NCBI RefSeq assembly: GCF_004295795.1
Contig: NZ_SEBR01000001.1
Span: forward strand, 186,001 to 250,000
Length of the DNA: 64,000 nt
From: Flavobacterium sp.
GTDB taxonomy: Bacteria; Bacteroidota; Bacteroidia; Flavobacteriales; Flavobacteriaceae
Direction: 5' to 3'
Both the position numbers and the translations under genes were made by a program. Shown piece after piece: positions 33,428 through 44,200 of the stretch (its first letter is position 1; every line of letters begins with the position of its first letter). The notes beneath the pieces were generated by a model. The model did no database searches. It was not told where the DNA came from and saw nothing but the letters and a program-made list of their open reading frames with translations.

Positions 33428-34252
33428 CTAGATTTTGAAAGTAATAACCGGACGAATTGCGTGATTGACCAAATCCTCGCTGATGCTTCCGTTGAAAAAG
33501 TGGGCGAAACCGGTTCTTCCGTGCGTGCACATTCCAATAAGGTCTGCTTTTACGCTGTTGGCGAAGTTCAGGATTCCTTTTTCGACGTTCACATCGTTGT
33601 AAATGTGCATGGAATAATTTTCGTAATTCACGTCTCGCATGAAATCGCTCATGATGTTCTCTGCGACTTGTGTCGGTTTGAAGCTGTTTGGCGTGTTTAT
33701 CATTACGAGTTTCAGATGTGACCCGAAATGTGTGGCGATATCAAGCAATTGTTTGAAAGGCTTTTTGATTTCTTCCGAAAAGTCAGAGGCGAACACGAAA
33801 CTGTCTGCTTTGAATTCCGGCATTTCGTTCTTGATGACCAAAACCGGAACTTCCGAACTTCTCACGACTTTCTCTGCGTTTGATCCTATGAACATTTCGT
33901 GGAATCCGCTTGCGCCGTGTGAGCCCATGACGATAAAGTCGGCATTCTCTTTTTTGGCCACAGAGTTGACACCTTCGAAGACTTTTCCGAAGCGCGTGGT
34001 TTCGGTAACGGTAAGTCCGTCGAGATACGGCGCATCGAGCAAAGCCTCGAATTTGATGATCGCCTGGTTTTTGAAAAAGATGATTTCGGGGATATCCGCT
34101 CCTTGAGTCAACGCATCGCTTCCTTCGTGCGGCAATTCAAGCATGTGCAACAGTACGATTTCGCTGTTCTGTTTTCTGGCGATTTGGGCGGCCACTTTCA
34201 GGGCGTATTCCGCTTGGTCAGAGAAGTCGGTCGGCACTAGTATTTTCTTCAT
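33428..34252 (-). CDS. Universal stress protein, two UspA domains
   Basis: Cytosolic protein of 274 residues with two UspA domains in tandem: residues 1-145 (KKILVPTDFSDQAEYAL ... IVMGSHGASGFHEMFIGSNAEKVVRSSEVPVLVI) and 150-274 (SFVFASDFSEE ... IGMCTHGRTGFAHFFNGSISEDLVNHAIRPVITF). Both keep the G-x2-G-x9-G-S/T-like ATP-binding loop, although in the second the first Gly of GSHG is replaced by Cys (CTHG). Such proteins support survival under starvation or other stress. It is divergent from the rimP operon. A near-consensus -7 box (TAACTTTA, minus strand, 34304 to 34297) lies 45 nt upstream. Confidence 0.92.
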   Translation of the reverse strand: MKKILVPTDFSDQAEYALKVAAQIARKQNSEIVLLHMLELPHEGSDALTQGADIPEIIFFKNQAIIKFEALLDAPYLDGLTVTETTRFGKVFEGVNSVAKKENADFIVMGSHGASGFHEMFIGSNAEKVVRSSEVPVLVIKNEMPEFKADSFVFASDFSEEIKKPFKQLLDIATHFGSHLKLVMINTPNSFKPTQVAENIMSDFMRDVNYENYSMHIYNDVNVEKGILNFANSVKADLIGMCTHGRTGFAHFFNGSISEDLVNHAIRPVITFKI

Positions 34253-34352
34253 GTCGAAAAGTTTGAAAAATGGTGAATGATTGTTTGTTCTTAAAATAAA
34301 GTTACGAATATTTTAACTGTTAAGGCCAGTTTTTGGATTACAAAAAAATGTC

Positions 34353-34360
34353 TATATTTG
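34353..34360 (+). promoter_or_regulatory. Promoter of rimP-nusA-infB, -7 box TATATTTG
   Basis: Exact TAnnTTTG with TTTG at 34332-34335, 17 nt upstream. It predicts a leader of about 55 nt containing the hairpin at 34389-34408. Confidence 0.8.
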
Positions 34361-34388
34361 CACCGTTATTTATTGAAAACTAAATAAT

Positions 34389-34413
34389 GAGGGGACGCGA
34401 GTCCCCTCTTTTT
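34389..34413 (+). promoter_or_regulatory. Terminator-like hairpin in the rimP-nusA-infB leader (attenuator candidate)
   Basis: A perfect 8-bp stem, GAGGGGAC/GTCCCCTC (34389-34396 with 34401-34408), with a GCGA tetraloop is followed by five T. This is a canonical intrinsic terminator, yet it lies between the promoter and the rimP ATG at 34422, and the neighbour upstream reads the other way, so it cannot end another gene's transcript. Confidence 0.8.
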
Positions 34414-34421
34414 ATAACTAT

Positions 34422-34886
34422 ATGACATTTAAAGAAAAAGTCACCGAACTTTTGGATGCGGCTCTCGAGGAGCGTCCCGAAATTTTCCTGATCGACCTCA
34501 AGATCGAGGACAACGGCAAGATTACCGTAACGCTCGACGGAGACAACGGCGTGACACTACAGGATTGCATTGACGTAAGCCGTGCGATCGAACACAATCT
34601 CGACCGCGAAGAACAGGATTTTGCACTCGAAGTGGCTTCGGGCGGAGCGACGTCTCCGCTGAAACTCGTCCGGCAGTACAAAAAAAACCTGGGAAGAACG
34701 CTGCTGGTCAAGACCGCAACTGAAACCATCGAGGCCGAAATCACGGACGCAAACGACGATTTCATTACGCTTGAGTGGGAAGCGCGCGAACCGAAAAAGG
34801 TCGGAAAAGGAAAAGAAACTGTTCAAAAGAAACAGGAAATAAAATATTCAGAAATCAAAGAAGCAACTGTTACAATTAAATTTTAG
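34422..34886 (+). CDS. rimP: Ribosome maturation factor RimP
   Basis: Assembly factor for the 30S subunit, 154 residues. The N-terminal domain has [52 protein letters not shown], followed by the family motif [22 protein letters not shown], where most RimP proteins read S-P-G-x-x-x-P-L. The C-terminal SH3-like domain carries [12 protein letters not shown]. It is the first gene of rimP-nusA-infB, with only 6 bp to nusA, behind a leader hairpin. Confidence 0.95.
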   Translation: MTFKEKVTELLDAALEERPEIFLIDLKIEDNGKITVTLDGDNGVTLQDCIDVSRAIEHNLDREEQDFALEVASGGATSPLKLVRQYKKNLGRTLLVKTATETIEAEITDANDDFITLEWEAREPKKVGKGKETVQKKQEIKYSEIKEATVTIKF

Positions 34887-34892
34887 AGTTAT

Positions 34893-36137
34893 ATGGAAAA
34901 TCTCGCATTAATCGACTCGTTTTCAGAGTTCAAGGATGATAAATTGATCGATCGCGTTACGCTGATGGCAATCCTTGAAGATGTATTCAGAAATGCATTG
35001 AAGAAGAAATTCGGATCGGATGAGAATTTTGACATAATCATCAACCCTGACAAGGGCGATATGGAAATCTGGAGACGTCGCGTAATTGTTGCCGACGAAG
35101 ATCTGGATTTGGAAAACGAGGAAATCACGCTTACCGAAGCCCGCAGAATCGAGCCTGACTTTGAAATCGGCGAGGAAGTTTCAGAAGAAGTGAAATTGAT
35201 CGATTTGGGACGCCGCGCAATTTTGGCTTTGCGTCAGAACCTGATCTCAAAAATACACGAACACGACAATACGAACCTTTACAAGCAATTTAAAGACCTT
35301 ATCGGCGAAATTTATACTGCTGAAGTTCACCACGTAAGACCAAGAGTCGTAATTTTGGTTGACGACGAAGGAAACGAGATCGTGCTTCCGAAGGAAAAGC
35401 AAATCCCGAGCGACTTTTTCCGCAAAGGAGACAACGTCCGCGGAATCATCGAAAACGTCGAGCTTAAAGGAAATAAACCGCAAATCGTGATGTCACGTAC
35501 ATCTGAAAAATTCCTCGAGAAATTGTTCGAACAGGAAATTCCGGAGGTTTTCGACGGTTTGATCATGGTGAAGAACGTCGTGCGCATTCCGGGAGAAAAG
35601 GCGAAAGTTGCCGTTGATTCCTATGATGACAGAATCGATCCGGTTGGAGCTTGCGTCGGTATGAAGGGTTCACGTATCCACGGAATCGTTCGCGAACTCG
35701 GAAACGAGAACATCGACGTGATCAATTATACCAATAATATCCAACTTTATATTACACGTGCGCTAAGTCCGGCGAAAGTATCTTCGATCAAATTGAACGA
35801 AGAGAACAAAAGAGCCGAGGTTTATTTGAAACTTGAAGAGGTTTCGAAAGCGATCGGACGTGGCGGACACAACATCAAGCTAGCTGGGTTGCTAACAGGT
35901 TATGAGCTGGATGTCATCCGCGAAGGAAACGTCGCCGAGGAAGAAGACGACGTTGAATTGACCGAATTCTCTGATGAGATCGAAGGTTGGGTAATCGAAG
36001 AGTTCGCAAAAATCGGTCTTGACACGGCGAAAAGCGTGTTGAAACAAGATGTTGCCGACCTTGTCAGAAGAACCGACCTCGAAGAGGAAACCATTCTTGA
36101 CGTGATGCGTATCCTGAAAGAGGAATTCGAAGGCTAA
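34893..36137 (+). CDS. nusA: Transcription termination/antitermination factor NusA
   Basis: RNA-polymerase-associated elongation factor, 414 residues. Order: N-terminal polymerase-binding domain (about 1-130, including DVFRNALKKKFG), S1 domain (about 135-200, YTAEVHHVRPRVVILVD ... FRKGDNVRGIIENVEL), KH1 (about 230-300, DPVGACVGMKGSRIHGIVRELGNENIDVI) and KH2 (about 305-350, KAIGRGGHNIKLAGLLTGYELDV), then an acidic C-terminal helical part. It is shorter than E. coli NusA and lacks the paired acidic repeats AR1-AR2, as is usual outside Proteobacteria. NusA stabilises hairpin pausing, which makes the leader hairpin of its own operon of regulatory interest. Confidence 0.97.
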   Translation: MENLALIDSFSEFKDDKLIDRVTLMAILEDVFRNALKKKFGSDENFDIIINPDKGDMEIWRRRVIVADEDLDLENEEITLTEARRIEPDFEIGEEVSEEVKLIDLGRRAILALRQNLISKIHEHDNTNLYKQFKDLIGEIYTAEVHHVRPRVVILVDDEGNEIVLPKEKQIPSDFFRKGDNVRGIIENVELKGNKPQIVMSRTSEKFLEKLFEQEIPEVFDGLIMVKNVVRIPGEKAKVAVDSYDDRIDPVGACVGMKGSRIHGIVRELGNENIDVINYTNNIQLYITRALSPAKVSSIKLNEENKRAEVYLKLEEVSKAIGRGGHNIKLAGLLTGYELDVIREGNVAEEEDDVELTEFSDEIEGWVIEEFAKIGLDTAKSVLKQDVADLVRRTDLEEETILDVMRILKEEFEG

Positions 36138-36190
36138 TTACAAAACACACCTACAACAACACGACTACAGTTAATAACTAAAAAGATTTT

Positions 36191-39013
36191 ATGTCTGACG
36201 AAAGAACAATAAGAATTAACAAGGTTTTACGGGAGCTGAACATTTCCTTGGACCGTGCCGTGGATCATCTCAAAGACAAAGGAATTGCCGTTGAGTCGAA
36301 CCCGAACGCCAAGATTTCTCAGGGCGAGTACGACTTGTTGATGAACCAGTTCGCGGGCGATCGCGGAAACAAGGTGGCATCACAAGAAGTCGGCGAGGAG
36401 AAGCGCAAGGAAAAGGAAGCACTCCGTGTCGAGAGGGAAAAAGAAATCGAAGACAAACGAAAATTGGACGAGGAACGCGCCAAGCAACAGGAAGTTATCC
36501 GTGCGAAAGCGAACGTTGCCGGTCCAAAAACCGTAGGAACGATTGACCTCGAGAAAAAGCCGGCAGCTCAAGAAGCTCCAAAGGTCGTCGCCGAAAGCGA
36601 GGCGCCTAAGGAAGTTTCGCAGCCTGCAGTTGAGTCAGAAGTAAAACAACCGGAAGCTCCTGTTCAAAAGCAGGAAGAACCGAAGCAAGCCGAAGTGAAA
36701 GCTACGGTTGGAACGCCGGCCGCACCTACAGCGCCGATAGCTGCGAAAAATCCGGTTGCACCGGCGACTCCAGCTACGCCTGCAACTCCGGCTGCCGCGC
36801 CAGGCGAAGAGACTTTCCAGACGCAATACCAAAAACTCAGCGGGCCTGTACTTTCAGGCCAAACGATTGACCTTTCCCAGTTCGAGCGCAAGAAGAAAGA
36901 TCCGCCTGCTCAGGGTGGCGCGAACTCGAACAACGACAAGAACAAGCGTAAAAGAATAGTGAAACCTGCCGGAACAGGTGGTCCAGGAGGACAAAACCGT
37001 CCAGGCGGTCCAGGCGGACAGAACCGTCCGGGTGGTCCAGGCGGACAAAACCGTCCGGGTGGCGGCTTCCAGAAAGGCCGTCCTGCCATCGTCTCGAAAG
37101 TAGAGCCGACCGAGGAAGAAGTAAAAAACCAGATCCGCGAGACTTTGGAGAAACTCCAAGGAAAAGGCGGCAAGTCGAAAGCGGCGAAATACCGTCGTGA
37201 CAAAAGAGATACGCACCGTCAGAAGTCGGAAGACGAACAACGTTCAATCGACGAAGGAAGCAAGACTTTGAAAGTTACCGAATTCGTAACCGTAGGGGAA
37301 ATTGCAAGCATGATGGATGTGCCGATTACGAAAGTCATCGGAACTTGTATGTCACTCGGAATCATGGTGACGCAAAACCAACGTCTCGACGCCGAAACCC
37401 TTACGATCGTTGCCGACGAGTTCGGATACGAAGTGGAATTCATCACGACGGACATCGAGGAGAACATCCAGGTTGTCGAAGATCGCGAAGAAGATTTGGT
37501 GGGCCGCGCTCCGATCGTTACCGTAATGGGTCACGTCGATCACGGTAAGACCTCATTGCTTGATTACGTCCGTAAGGAAAACGTGATCGCCGGTGAATCT
37601 GGAGGAATTACACAGCATATTGGTGCATACGGTGTGCAACTCGACAACGGACAGAAAATCGCGTTCCTCGATACGCCAGGTCATGAAGCGTTTACCGCGA
37701 TGCGTGCCCGTGGTGCCCAGGTTACCGATATCGCGATCATCGTGGTAGCTGCCGACGACGACATCATGCCACAAACAAAAGAAGCGATCAGTCACGCTCA
37801 GGCGGCTAACGTTCCAATCATTTTTGCAATCAACAAAGTCGATAAGCCAACTGCGAATCCGGAGAAAATCAAGGAGCGTTTGGCAGGTATGAACTTGCTT
37901 GTGGAAGACTGGGGTGGAAAAATCCAGTCACAGGACATTTCGGCGAAAACCGGATTGAACGTGAAGGAATTGCTCGAAAAGGTATTGCTCGAAGCCGAAA
38001 TCCTCGACTTGAAAGCGAATCCGGATCGTCCAGCTTCAGGAACTGTTGTCGAGGCGCAACTCGATAAAGGAAAAGGTTACGTCGCGACGATTTTGGTTCA
38101 GAACGGAACTTTGAGAGTTGGAGATTACATGCTTGCGGGCAAGAACCACGGAAAAATCCGTGCGATGCACGACGAGCGCGGACACAGCTTGAAAGAAGCC
38201 GGTCCGTCTACTCCGGTTTCTGTTCTTGGTCTTGACGGAGCTCCGACAGCCGGTGACAAATTCACGGTTTTCGAAGACGAAAGAGAAGCCAAGCAGATTG
38301 CTGCAAAACGCACGCAATTGCAACGCGAGCAATCGGTCAGAACGCAAAAGCACATTACGCTTGCCGAAATCGGTCGCCGTATCGCGCTTGGTCAGTTCAA
38401 GGAACTCAACATCATCATCAAAGGTGACGTGGATGGTTCGGTAGAGGCGCTTTCTGACTCGTTCTCGAAATTGTCAACCGAAGAAATCCAGGTGAACATC
38501 ATCCATAAAGGTGTCGGTGCGATCACGGAAACAGACGTCAACCTGGCATCTGCATCTGACGCAATCATCATCGGATTCAACGTTCGTCCGTCTGCATCGG
38601 CCAAACAATTGGCAGATAAGGAAGAAATCGACATCAGAAACTATTCGATCATCTACGCGGCGATCGACGACTTGAAAGATGCGATGGAAGGAATGCTTTC
38701 TCCGGAAATCAAGGAAGAAGTTACCGGAACGGCCGAAATTCGCGAATTGTTCAAGATTTCGAAAATCGGAACGATCGCCGGATGTATGGTTACCGATGGA
38801 AAGATCTTCCGCTCGTCTAAAGTACGTATCGTTCGCGATGGCGTAGTGGTTCACGACGGAGAATTGACGGCCTTGAGACGTTTCAAGGACGATGTTAAGG
38901 AGGTTTCGAAAGGTTACGATTGTGGTATCCAGATCAAAGGATACAACGACATCGAGATGAACGACCTGATCGAGGCTTACCAAGAGGTTCAAGTCAAGAA
39001 AAAGTTGAAATAA
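36191..39013 (+). CDS. infB: Translation initiation factor IF-2
   Basis: GTPase that places initiator tRNA on the 30S subunit and promotes subunit joining, 940 residues. The N terminus has the IF2-N fold ([25 protein letters not shown]), then a long Glu/Lys- and Pro/Ala-rich region and three Gly-rich repeats of the GGQNRPGGP type (about 36976-37065). The G domain begins near residue 446: G1 [10 protein letters not shown]3 DTPGHEAF, G4 NKVDK, followed by IF-2 domains II-IV ending [13 protein letters not shown]. It is the last gene of the operon, closed by a terminator at 39029. Confidence 0.98.
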   Translation: MSDERTIRINKVLRELNISLDRAVDHLKDKGIAVESNPNAKISQGEYDLLMNQFAGDRGNKVASQEVGEEKRKEKEALRVEREKEIEDKRKLDEERAKQQEVIRAKANVAGPKTVGTIDLEKKPAAQEAPKVVAESEAPKEVSQPAVESEVKQPEAPVQKQEEPKQAEVKATVGTPAAPTAPIAAKNPVAPATPATPATPAAAPGEETFQTQYQKLSGPVLSGQTIDLSQFERKKKDPPAQGGANSNNDKNKRKRIVKPAGTGGPGGQNRPGGPGGQNRPGGPGGQNRPGGGFQKGRPAIVSKVEPTEEEVKNQIRETLEKLQGKGGKSKAAKYRRDKRDTHRQKSEDEQRSIDEGSKTLKVTEFVTVGEIASMMDVPITKVIGTCMSLGIMVTQNQRLDAETLTIVADEFGYEVEFITTDIEENIQVVEDREEDLVGRAPIVTVMGHVDHGKTSLLDYVRKENVIAGESGGITQHIGAYGVQLDNGQKIAFLDTPGHEAFTAMRARGAQVTDIAIIVVAADDDIMPQTKEAISHAQAANVPIIFAINKVDKPTANPEKIKERLAGMNLLVEDWGGKIQSQDISAKTGLNVKELLEKVLLEAEILDLKANPDRPASGTVVEAQLDKGKGYVATILVQNGTLRVGDYMLAGKNHGKIRAMHDERGHSLKEAGPSTPVSVLGLDGAPTAGDKFTVFEDEREAKQIAAKRTQLQREQSVRTQKHITLAEIGRRIALGQFKELNIIIKGDVDGSVEALSDSFSKLSTEEIQVNIIHKGVGAITETDVNLASASDAIIIGFNVRPSASAKQLADKEEIDIRNYSIIYAAIDDLKDAMEGMLSPEIKEEVTGTAEIRELFKISKIGTIAGCMVTDGKIFRSSKVRIVRDGVVVHDGELTALRRFKDDVKEVSKGYDCGIQIKGYNDIEMNDLIEAYQEVQVKKKLK

Positions 39014-39028
39014 TTCAAATCAAATACT

Positions 39029-39055
39029 AAGGCTCGTTTATTCGGGCCTTTTTTT
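39029..39055 (+). terminator. Terminator of rimP-nusA-infB
   Basis: Arms AAGGCTCG (39029-39036) and CGGGCCTT (39043-39050), one T-G pair, then a T run, 16 bp after infB. Confidence 0.85.
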
Positions 39056-39271
39056 ATGAGACGCTTTTATTGCTTTTTATTCAATTTTTAGGTCGATACA
39101 GTTTCCGACAAAAATTGATCGCGATACAATATTGTCGTTTTTATCGATTGTGGACTTTCGGAAAACACTCAGTTCGCATGCCGAATTAGCCATTGATACG
39201 CTGAATCTTTGCGGCATTACGAGGCGCGGTGGAAATTTCTAGCCAGGTTTTATATCTTCGGACATTAAATA

Positions 39272-39295
39272 AAAAAAGCCCCATATTTGGGGCTT
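39272..39295 (-). terminator. Terminator after the SPOR gene
   Basis: Arms AAGCCCCA and TGGGGCTT (39276-39283 with 39288-39295) around TATT, followed by seven T on the minus strand. Between this and the infB terminator (39056-39271) I see no gene. Confidence 0.85.
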
Positions 39296-39313
39296 CTTTG
39301 TTGGAATTATTTT

Positions 39314-39703
39314 TTACTTGTTGGGTTTGATGATGATGGCGTTTGGAAACTTTTTTCGCAAATCGGCCAGGTTTCTCTCGGCTTCGATCCTCGATTTGAA
39401 ATTCCCGACCCAGACTTTGTAGGCTGGCGTGCTAAATACTACCGTAGCGTCGAGATTTTTGTTGTCTTTTCTGAAATCGGTGAGGATTTTTTTGGACGTT
39501 TCGCTGTCTCCGTTGTAAATCTGGATTTTGTATTTGTCGTTTACTGTTATCGAAGAGTTGAAACGTCTTTTTTCGGATAACATCTGCTCGAATTTCGGAT
39601 CTTGCGAAACGGTAACCGATCCGTTCTGGGCGTGGGTCGAAATGCTAAATAAGCACATCGTGAATACTGGAAAAATAAGGTGTTTTGGCGAGTATGGATT
39701 CAT
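39314..39703 (-). CDS. Exported SPOR-domain protein
   Basis: A 129-residue protein with a signal peptide (MNPYSPKHLIFPVFTMCLFSISTHAQ) and a C-terminal SPOR domain, about residues 55-125 (YKIQIYNGDSETSKKILTDFRK ... YKVWVGNFKSRIEAERNLADLRKKFPNAIII). SPOR domains bind peptidoglycan stripped of stem peptides, often at division sites. The start is ATG 39703: the longer frame from 39724 would begin inside the promoter box. It is a single gene with its own promoter and terminator. Confidence 0.92.
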   Translation of the reverse strand: MNPYSPKHLIFPVFTMCLFSISTHAQNGSVTVSQDPKFEQMLSEKRRFNSSITVNDKYKIQIYNGDSETSKKILTDFRKDNKNLDATVVFSTPAYKVWVGNFKSRIEAERNLADLRKKFPNAIIIKPNK

Positions 39704-39721
39704 AAATGCGTGATTTTTATA

Positions 39722-39729
39722 CAAATGTA
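39722..39729 (-). promoter_or_regulatory. -7 promoter box TACATTTG for the SPOR gene
   Basis: Exact TAnnTTTG on the minus strand, 18 nt upstream of ATG 39703. It overlaps the alternative ATG at 39724. Confidence 0.7.
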
Positions 39730-39826
39730 AAACTTAAACCCAAAGTCGTGCCAATAAAATTATTTAGAATAATTATAAATTGATAATTAAGACTATTTTA
39801 AGGTTTTCAGACTTCCTCATATATCG

Positions 39827-39834
39827 TATTTTTG
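39827..39834 (+). promoter_or_regulatory. -7 promoter box TATTTTTG for the act/cox operon
   Basis: Exact TAnnTTTG match, 89 nt before ATG 39924, so the leader is about 80 nt. It falls inside the longer frame that opens at 39780, which argues against that start. Confidence 0.6.
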
Positions 39835-39923
39835 CTCAAATTTTTAAAGAAGTGCCCATTTTGCTTTGTTTTCAAGCAAAGCCGAATGCAAGCCGATCCT
39901 TCAAGTCGATAATCGTTAACAAT

Positions 39924-41261
39924 ATGAAAAAAGTGGGTAACCATAATTCGATTCTAAAAACTTTGTTCTTTAGTTTAGCGCTGATTCTCACGTCTTCGAC
40001 GGTTGCTTTAGGTCAAGAAGCTGCTCCGGCGCCTGCCGCTGCTGCTCCTGCCGAATCGGCCGCTGCTCCCGCAAGTGGAGGTGATCCAGTAGCCGGAAAA
40101 GCTCTTTTCAACACGAATTGCGCCGCTTGCCACAAGTTGGATTCAAAATCTACGGGGCCTGCGCTTCGCGGTGTTGCAGACAAGCATCCGATGTCTTGGA
40201 TTTACGATTGGGTCCACAACAGTTCGGCCATGGTTAAGGCTGGCGATCCCAAGGCTGTAGCGCTTTTCGCGGAGTACAAGTCTGTAATGACGGCGTTTCC
40301 GCAGCTTTCTACTGCTGATATCGACAACATCATCGCCTATACGTCACAGCCAAAACCGCCGGCTGCACAAACAGCTGCTGGAACTTCAGGTCCTCCGGGA
40401 ACTGCGGGTGCGCAGAGCGATGTTTCCAATAACGTAATTCTTGGTGCTCTTGTTGTAATCTTGTTGATTTTAGTGGCCGCGCTTATCATGGCGAACCGCG
40501 TTTTGACTAAGGTTGCTGCGAAAAACGGCATTGAGGTCGCTCCAAAAGAAAAGACACTTCCTATCTGGGTTGCTTTTGCAAGAAACCAATTCCTTGTTTT
40601 TGTCACTTCGGTTTTCCTTTTGTTGGCTGCCGGGTATTTCGCTTACGGATGGTTCATGCAAGTAGGTGTAGATCAAGACTACGAGCCAATCCAGCCAATC
40701 CACTACTCACATAGAATTCACGCCGGAAGCAACGGTATCGACTGTAAATATTGCCACTCTGCGGCACGTGTCGGTAAAAACGCCGGTATTCCTTCGCTTA
40801 ACGTTTGTATGAACTGCCACAAGAATATTGCTGAAGTTTCCGATACTACTGCGACTCCGGAACATTCCAAAGCGTTCTACGACGGAGAAATCCAGAAACT
40901 TTACGACGCTGTCGGATGGGATAAGGCAGGTCAGAAATACACAGGTAAAACGCACCCGGTAAAATGGGTTCGCATCCACAACTTGCCTGATTTCGTTTAC
41001 TTCAACCACTCTCAACACGTCACTGTGGCTGGAATCGAGTGTCAAACATGTCACGGTCCGGTTCAGACTTTTGAGTTGATGAAGCAATTTTCTCCGCTTA
41101 CAATGGGATGGTGTATCAACTGTCACAGAAAAACAGAAGTGAAGATGCAAGGGAATGAGTACTACGCTAAAATTCACGAGCAGCTCGCCAAACAATATGG
41201 TGTAGACAAGCTTACGGCCGCCCAAATGGGAGGTTTGGAATGCGGTAAGTGCCACTATTAA
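39924..41261 (+). CDS. actA: Alternative complex III multihaem cytochrome c subunit ActA, with extra N-terminal cytochrome c domain
   Basis: Periplasm-facing cytochrome c subunit of alternative complex III, the quinol:cytochrome c oxidoreductase that replaces bc1. The product is 445 residues from ATG 39924, with a signal segment to about residue 30 and an Ala/Pro-rich stretch. There are six CXXCH haem sites: a monohaem domain (CAACH, residues 66-70), then after a membrane segment (NVILGALVVILLILVAALIMANRVL) and a second hydrophobic stretch the pentahaem part with CKYCH, CMNCH, CQTCH, CINCH and CGKCH at the C terminus. The N-terminal monohaem domain looks like a fusion and could carry electrons to the oxidase encoded downstream. 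It is the first gene of the operon, 30 bp before actB. Confidence 0.92.
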   Translation: MKKVGNHNSILKTLFFSLALILTSSTVALGQEAAPAPAAAAPAESAAAPASGGDPVAGKALFNTNCAACHKLDSKSTGPALRGVADKHPMSWIYDWVHNSSAMVKAGDPKAVALFAEYKSVMTAFPQLSTADIDNIIAYTSQPKPPAAQTAAGTSGPPGTAGAQSDVSNNVILGALVVILLILVAALIMANRVLTKVAAKNGIEVAPKEKTLPIWVAFARNQFLVFVTSVFLLLAAGYFAYGWFMQVGVDQDYEPIQPIHYSHRIHAGSNGIDCKYCHSAARVGKNAGIPSLNVCMNCHKNIAEVSDTTATPEHSKAFYDGEIQKLYDAVGWDKAGQKYTGKTHPVKWVRIHNLPDFVYFNHSQHVTVAGIECQTCHGPVQTFELMKQFSPLTMGWCINCHRKTEVKMQGNEYYAKIHEQLAKQYGVDKLTAAQMGGLECGKCHY

Positions 41262-41291
41262 TCTATTACTAAGAAGCAAATTATATATACG

Positions 41292-44200
41292 ATGTCATCA
41301 AACAAAAAATACTGGAAAAGTGTTGAGGAACTTAGTGAAAACAGTTCTATTGTTGAGACGCTTAAAAGCAACGAGTTCGTTGAAGAGATTCCGGTAGCCG
41401 ATTTCCTGGGCAATGAAGACAGTTTGTCGTCTTCTTCCACTTCACGACGCGACTTCTTAAAATTTGTCGGATTTAGCACGGCAGCAGCTTCATTGGCGGC
41501 TTGCGAAGGTCCGGTTCACAAATCGATTCCTTACGTAGTTCAGCCAGAGCAGATCGTTCCCGGAGTTTGGGATATGTATGCCACGACTTTCTTCGACGGT
41601 TTCGACTTTGCCAACCTGTTGATCAAGACACGCGAAGGCCGTCCGATCAAGGTTGAAAACAACAAAGACGGCGGCGCTCGTTTTTCGGCAAACGCCAGAG
41701 TTCACGCTTCGATCTTGTCTATGTATGACAGCTCTCGTTTGAAGCAACCGAAAATCGGTGGAAAAGACGCTTCTTGGGACGAAGTTACTGCTGCGATCAA
41801 AGCAGGTGTAGCCAAAGGTGGGAAGACTGTAGTGCTTACAGGAACGATCGCGAGTCCGACGACACAAAAATTGATCAATGAGTTCATAGCTGCTCACGCA
41901 GGTGCAGAACACGTACAATATGATGCTGTTTCGGCTTCGACAGCACTCGATGCTTTCGAACAGGTTTACGGCGAAAGAGGTTTGGTGGATTATGATTTCG
42001 GTAAAGCCGATGTGATCCTCGGAATCGGAGCGGATTTCCTTGGCGACTGGCAAGGTGGTTCGTATGACACCGGTTACACGCTCGGACGCATTCCGACGAA
42101 AGGCAAAATGTCACGCCACGTACAGTTCGAGGCAAACATGACGCTTTCAGGAGCAAACGCCGACCGTCGTGTCCCGATGACGCCAGCCCAACAAAAACAA
42201 GCTTTGGCTTTGGTTTACAATATCGTGACCGGAGCAGGCGAAGCGACTTCACTCGATGCTAAATTGAAAGCGGAAGTCGTAAAAGCGGCACAGCAAATCA
42301 AGCAAGCCGGAACACGCGGAGTCGTTGTTACTGGAATCGACGATAAAGACGCTCAATTGGTAGCTCTTGGAATCAACCAGGCGTTGGCTTCGCAAGCTTT
42401 CGTTGGAGCGCCGATCCGTCAGGTGAGAAAAGGTTCGGATGCCAAAGTGAAGAATTTCCTTTCGGAATTGACTTCGGGCAAAATCCAATCGCTTATCATT
42501 TACGGAACAAACCCAGCATACACGCTTCCTGAGGCAAAAGCTTTCGCCGATGCTGTGAGGAAAGTTCCGTTCTCTGTATCGTTCACCCAACGCGAGGACG
42601 AAACGGCTTTGGCTACGAAAGTGGCTGCGGCGGTTCCGCATTATCTTGAGTCTTGGGGCGATCTTGAACTTGTCAAAGGGCAATACGCTTTGGTGCAACC
42701 GACAATCCGTCCGTTGTTCAATACACGTCAGTTCGAGGAAGTTCTTTTGGAATTGAATGGAAGTTCGGCTTCGATCTATGATTATGTCCGTTCGAATTCG
42801 GCAGCTTTCCTTGTCGGAACAAACTGGAACAAAGCTTTGCACGACGGTATCTATTCTGGAGCGGTTCAAGGTGTTTCAGGTGGAACCGGAAGTTTTGCGG
42901 CTTCTGTGAGCGCTCTTGCATCCGCGAAAGCGACCGGAAAATTCGAGCTCACGCTTTACACAAAAACAGGTTTGGGAGACGGGCAACAAGCCAACAACCC
43001 ATGGTTGCAGGAATTCCCGGATCCAATCACCCGCGTGTCTTGGGATAACTATGTGACTGTTTCCAAAGCCGATGCAGACAAACTTGGTCTTGAAAACAAA
43101 ATCGTCGCCAATGGTGGTCTTAACGGAAGTTATGCTACGCTTACAGTTGGCGGTAAAAAGATAGAAAATGTTCCTGTGATCGTTCAGCCGGGGCAAGCTG
43201 TCGGAACTCTCGGTTTGGCCGTTGGTTACGGAAGAAAAGCTTCGATGCAGAAAGAAATGCAGGTCGGAATCAACGCTTATACACTTTATAACGCTTTCAA
43301 CAGCGTACAAGGTGCGGACATTGCGGCAGAAGGCGGAGAACACGAGTTCGCTTGTGTGCAGTCGCAAAAGACGTTGATGGGACGCGGCGATATCATCAAG
43401 GAAACGACTCTTGGTGTATTCAACGATCCGAAAGTAGAAGTTCAGCAGTGGAACCCGCAACCGATGGTTTCCCTCGATCATAAAGAAGTCGAAGCTACGA
43501 AAGTCGACCTTTGGGAAGCTTTTGACAGCACGACCGGTCACCATTTCAATTTGTCTATCGACCTGAACGCCTGTACGGGTTGTGGTGCTTGCGTTATCGC
43601 TTGCCACGCCGAAAATAACGTTCCTGTCGTTGGAAAAGCGGAAGTTCGTAGAAGCCGTGATATGCACTGGTTGCGTATCGACCGTTACTATTCATCTGAA
43701 GATACTTTCGCTCAGGACAATGAGAAGAAAGAGAACTTCGACGGATTGTTCGGTGACAACGGTTCATTGGGCGGATTCGGAGAAATGGAATTGCCGGCCG
43801 ACAATCCACAAGTGGCTTTCCAGCCGGTAATGTGTCAGCATTGTAACCACGCTCCGTGTGAAACGGTTTGTCCGGTTGCCGCTACTTCGCACTCTCGTCA
43901 AGGTCACAACCACATGGCTTATAACCGTTGCGTAGGAACCCGTTACTGTGCGAACAACTGTCCTTACAAGGTGCGTCGTTTCAACTGGTTCTTGTACAAC
44001 AATAACGAGGAATTCCCTTTCAACATGAATGACGATCTTGGTCGTATGGTGTTGAACCCAGACGTGAACGTTCGTTCTCGCGGGGTTATGGAGAAGTGTT
44101 CGTTCTGTATCCAATCTACACAAGCGGTCATCCTTGCTGCAAAACGCGATGGACGTGCCGTTGGTGCCAACGAGTTCAACGATGCTTGTGCCTGTTCTGC

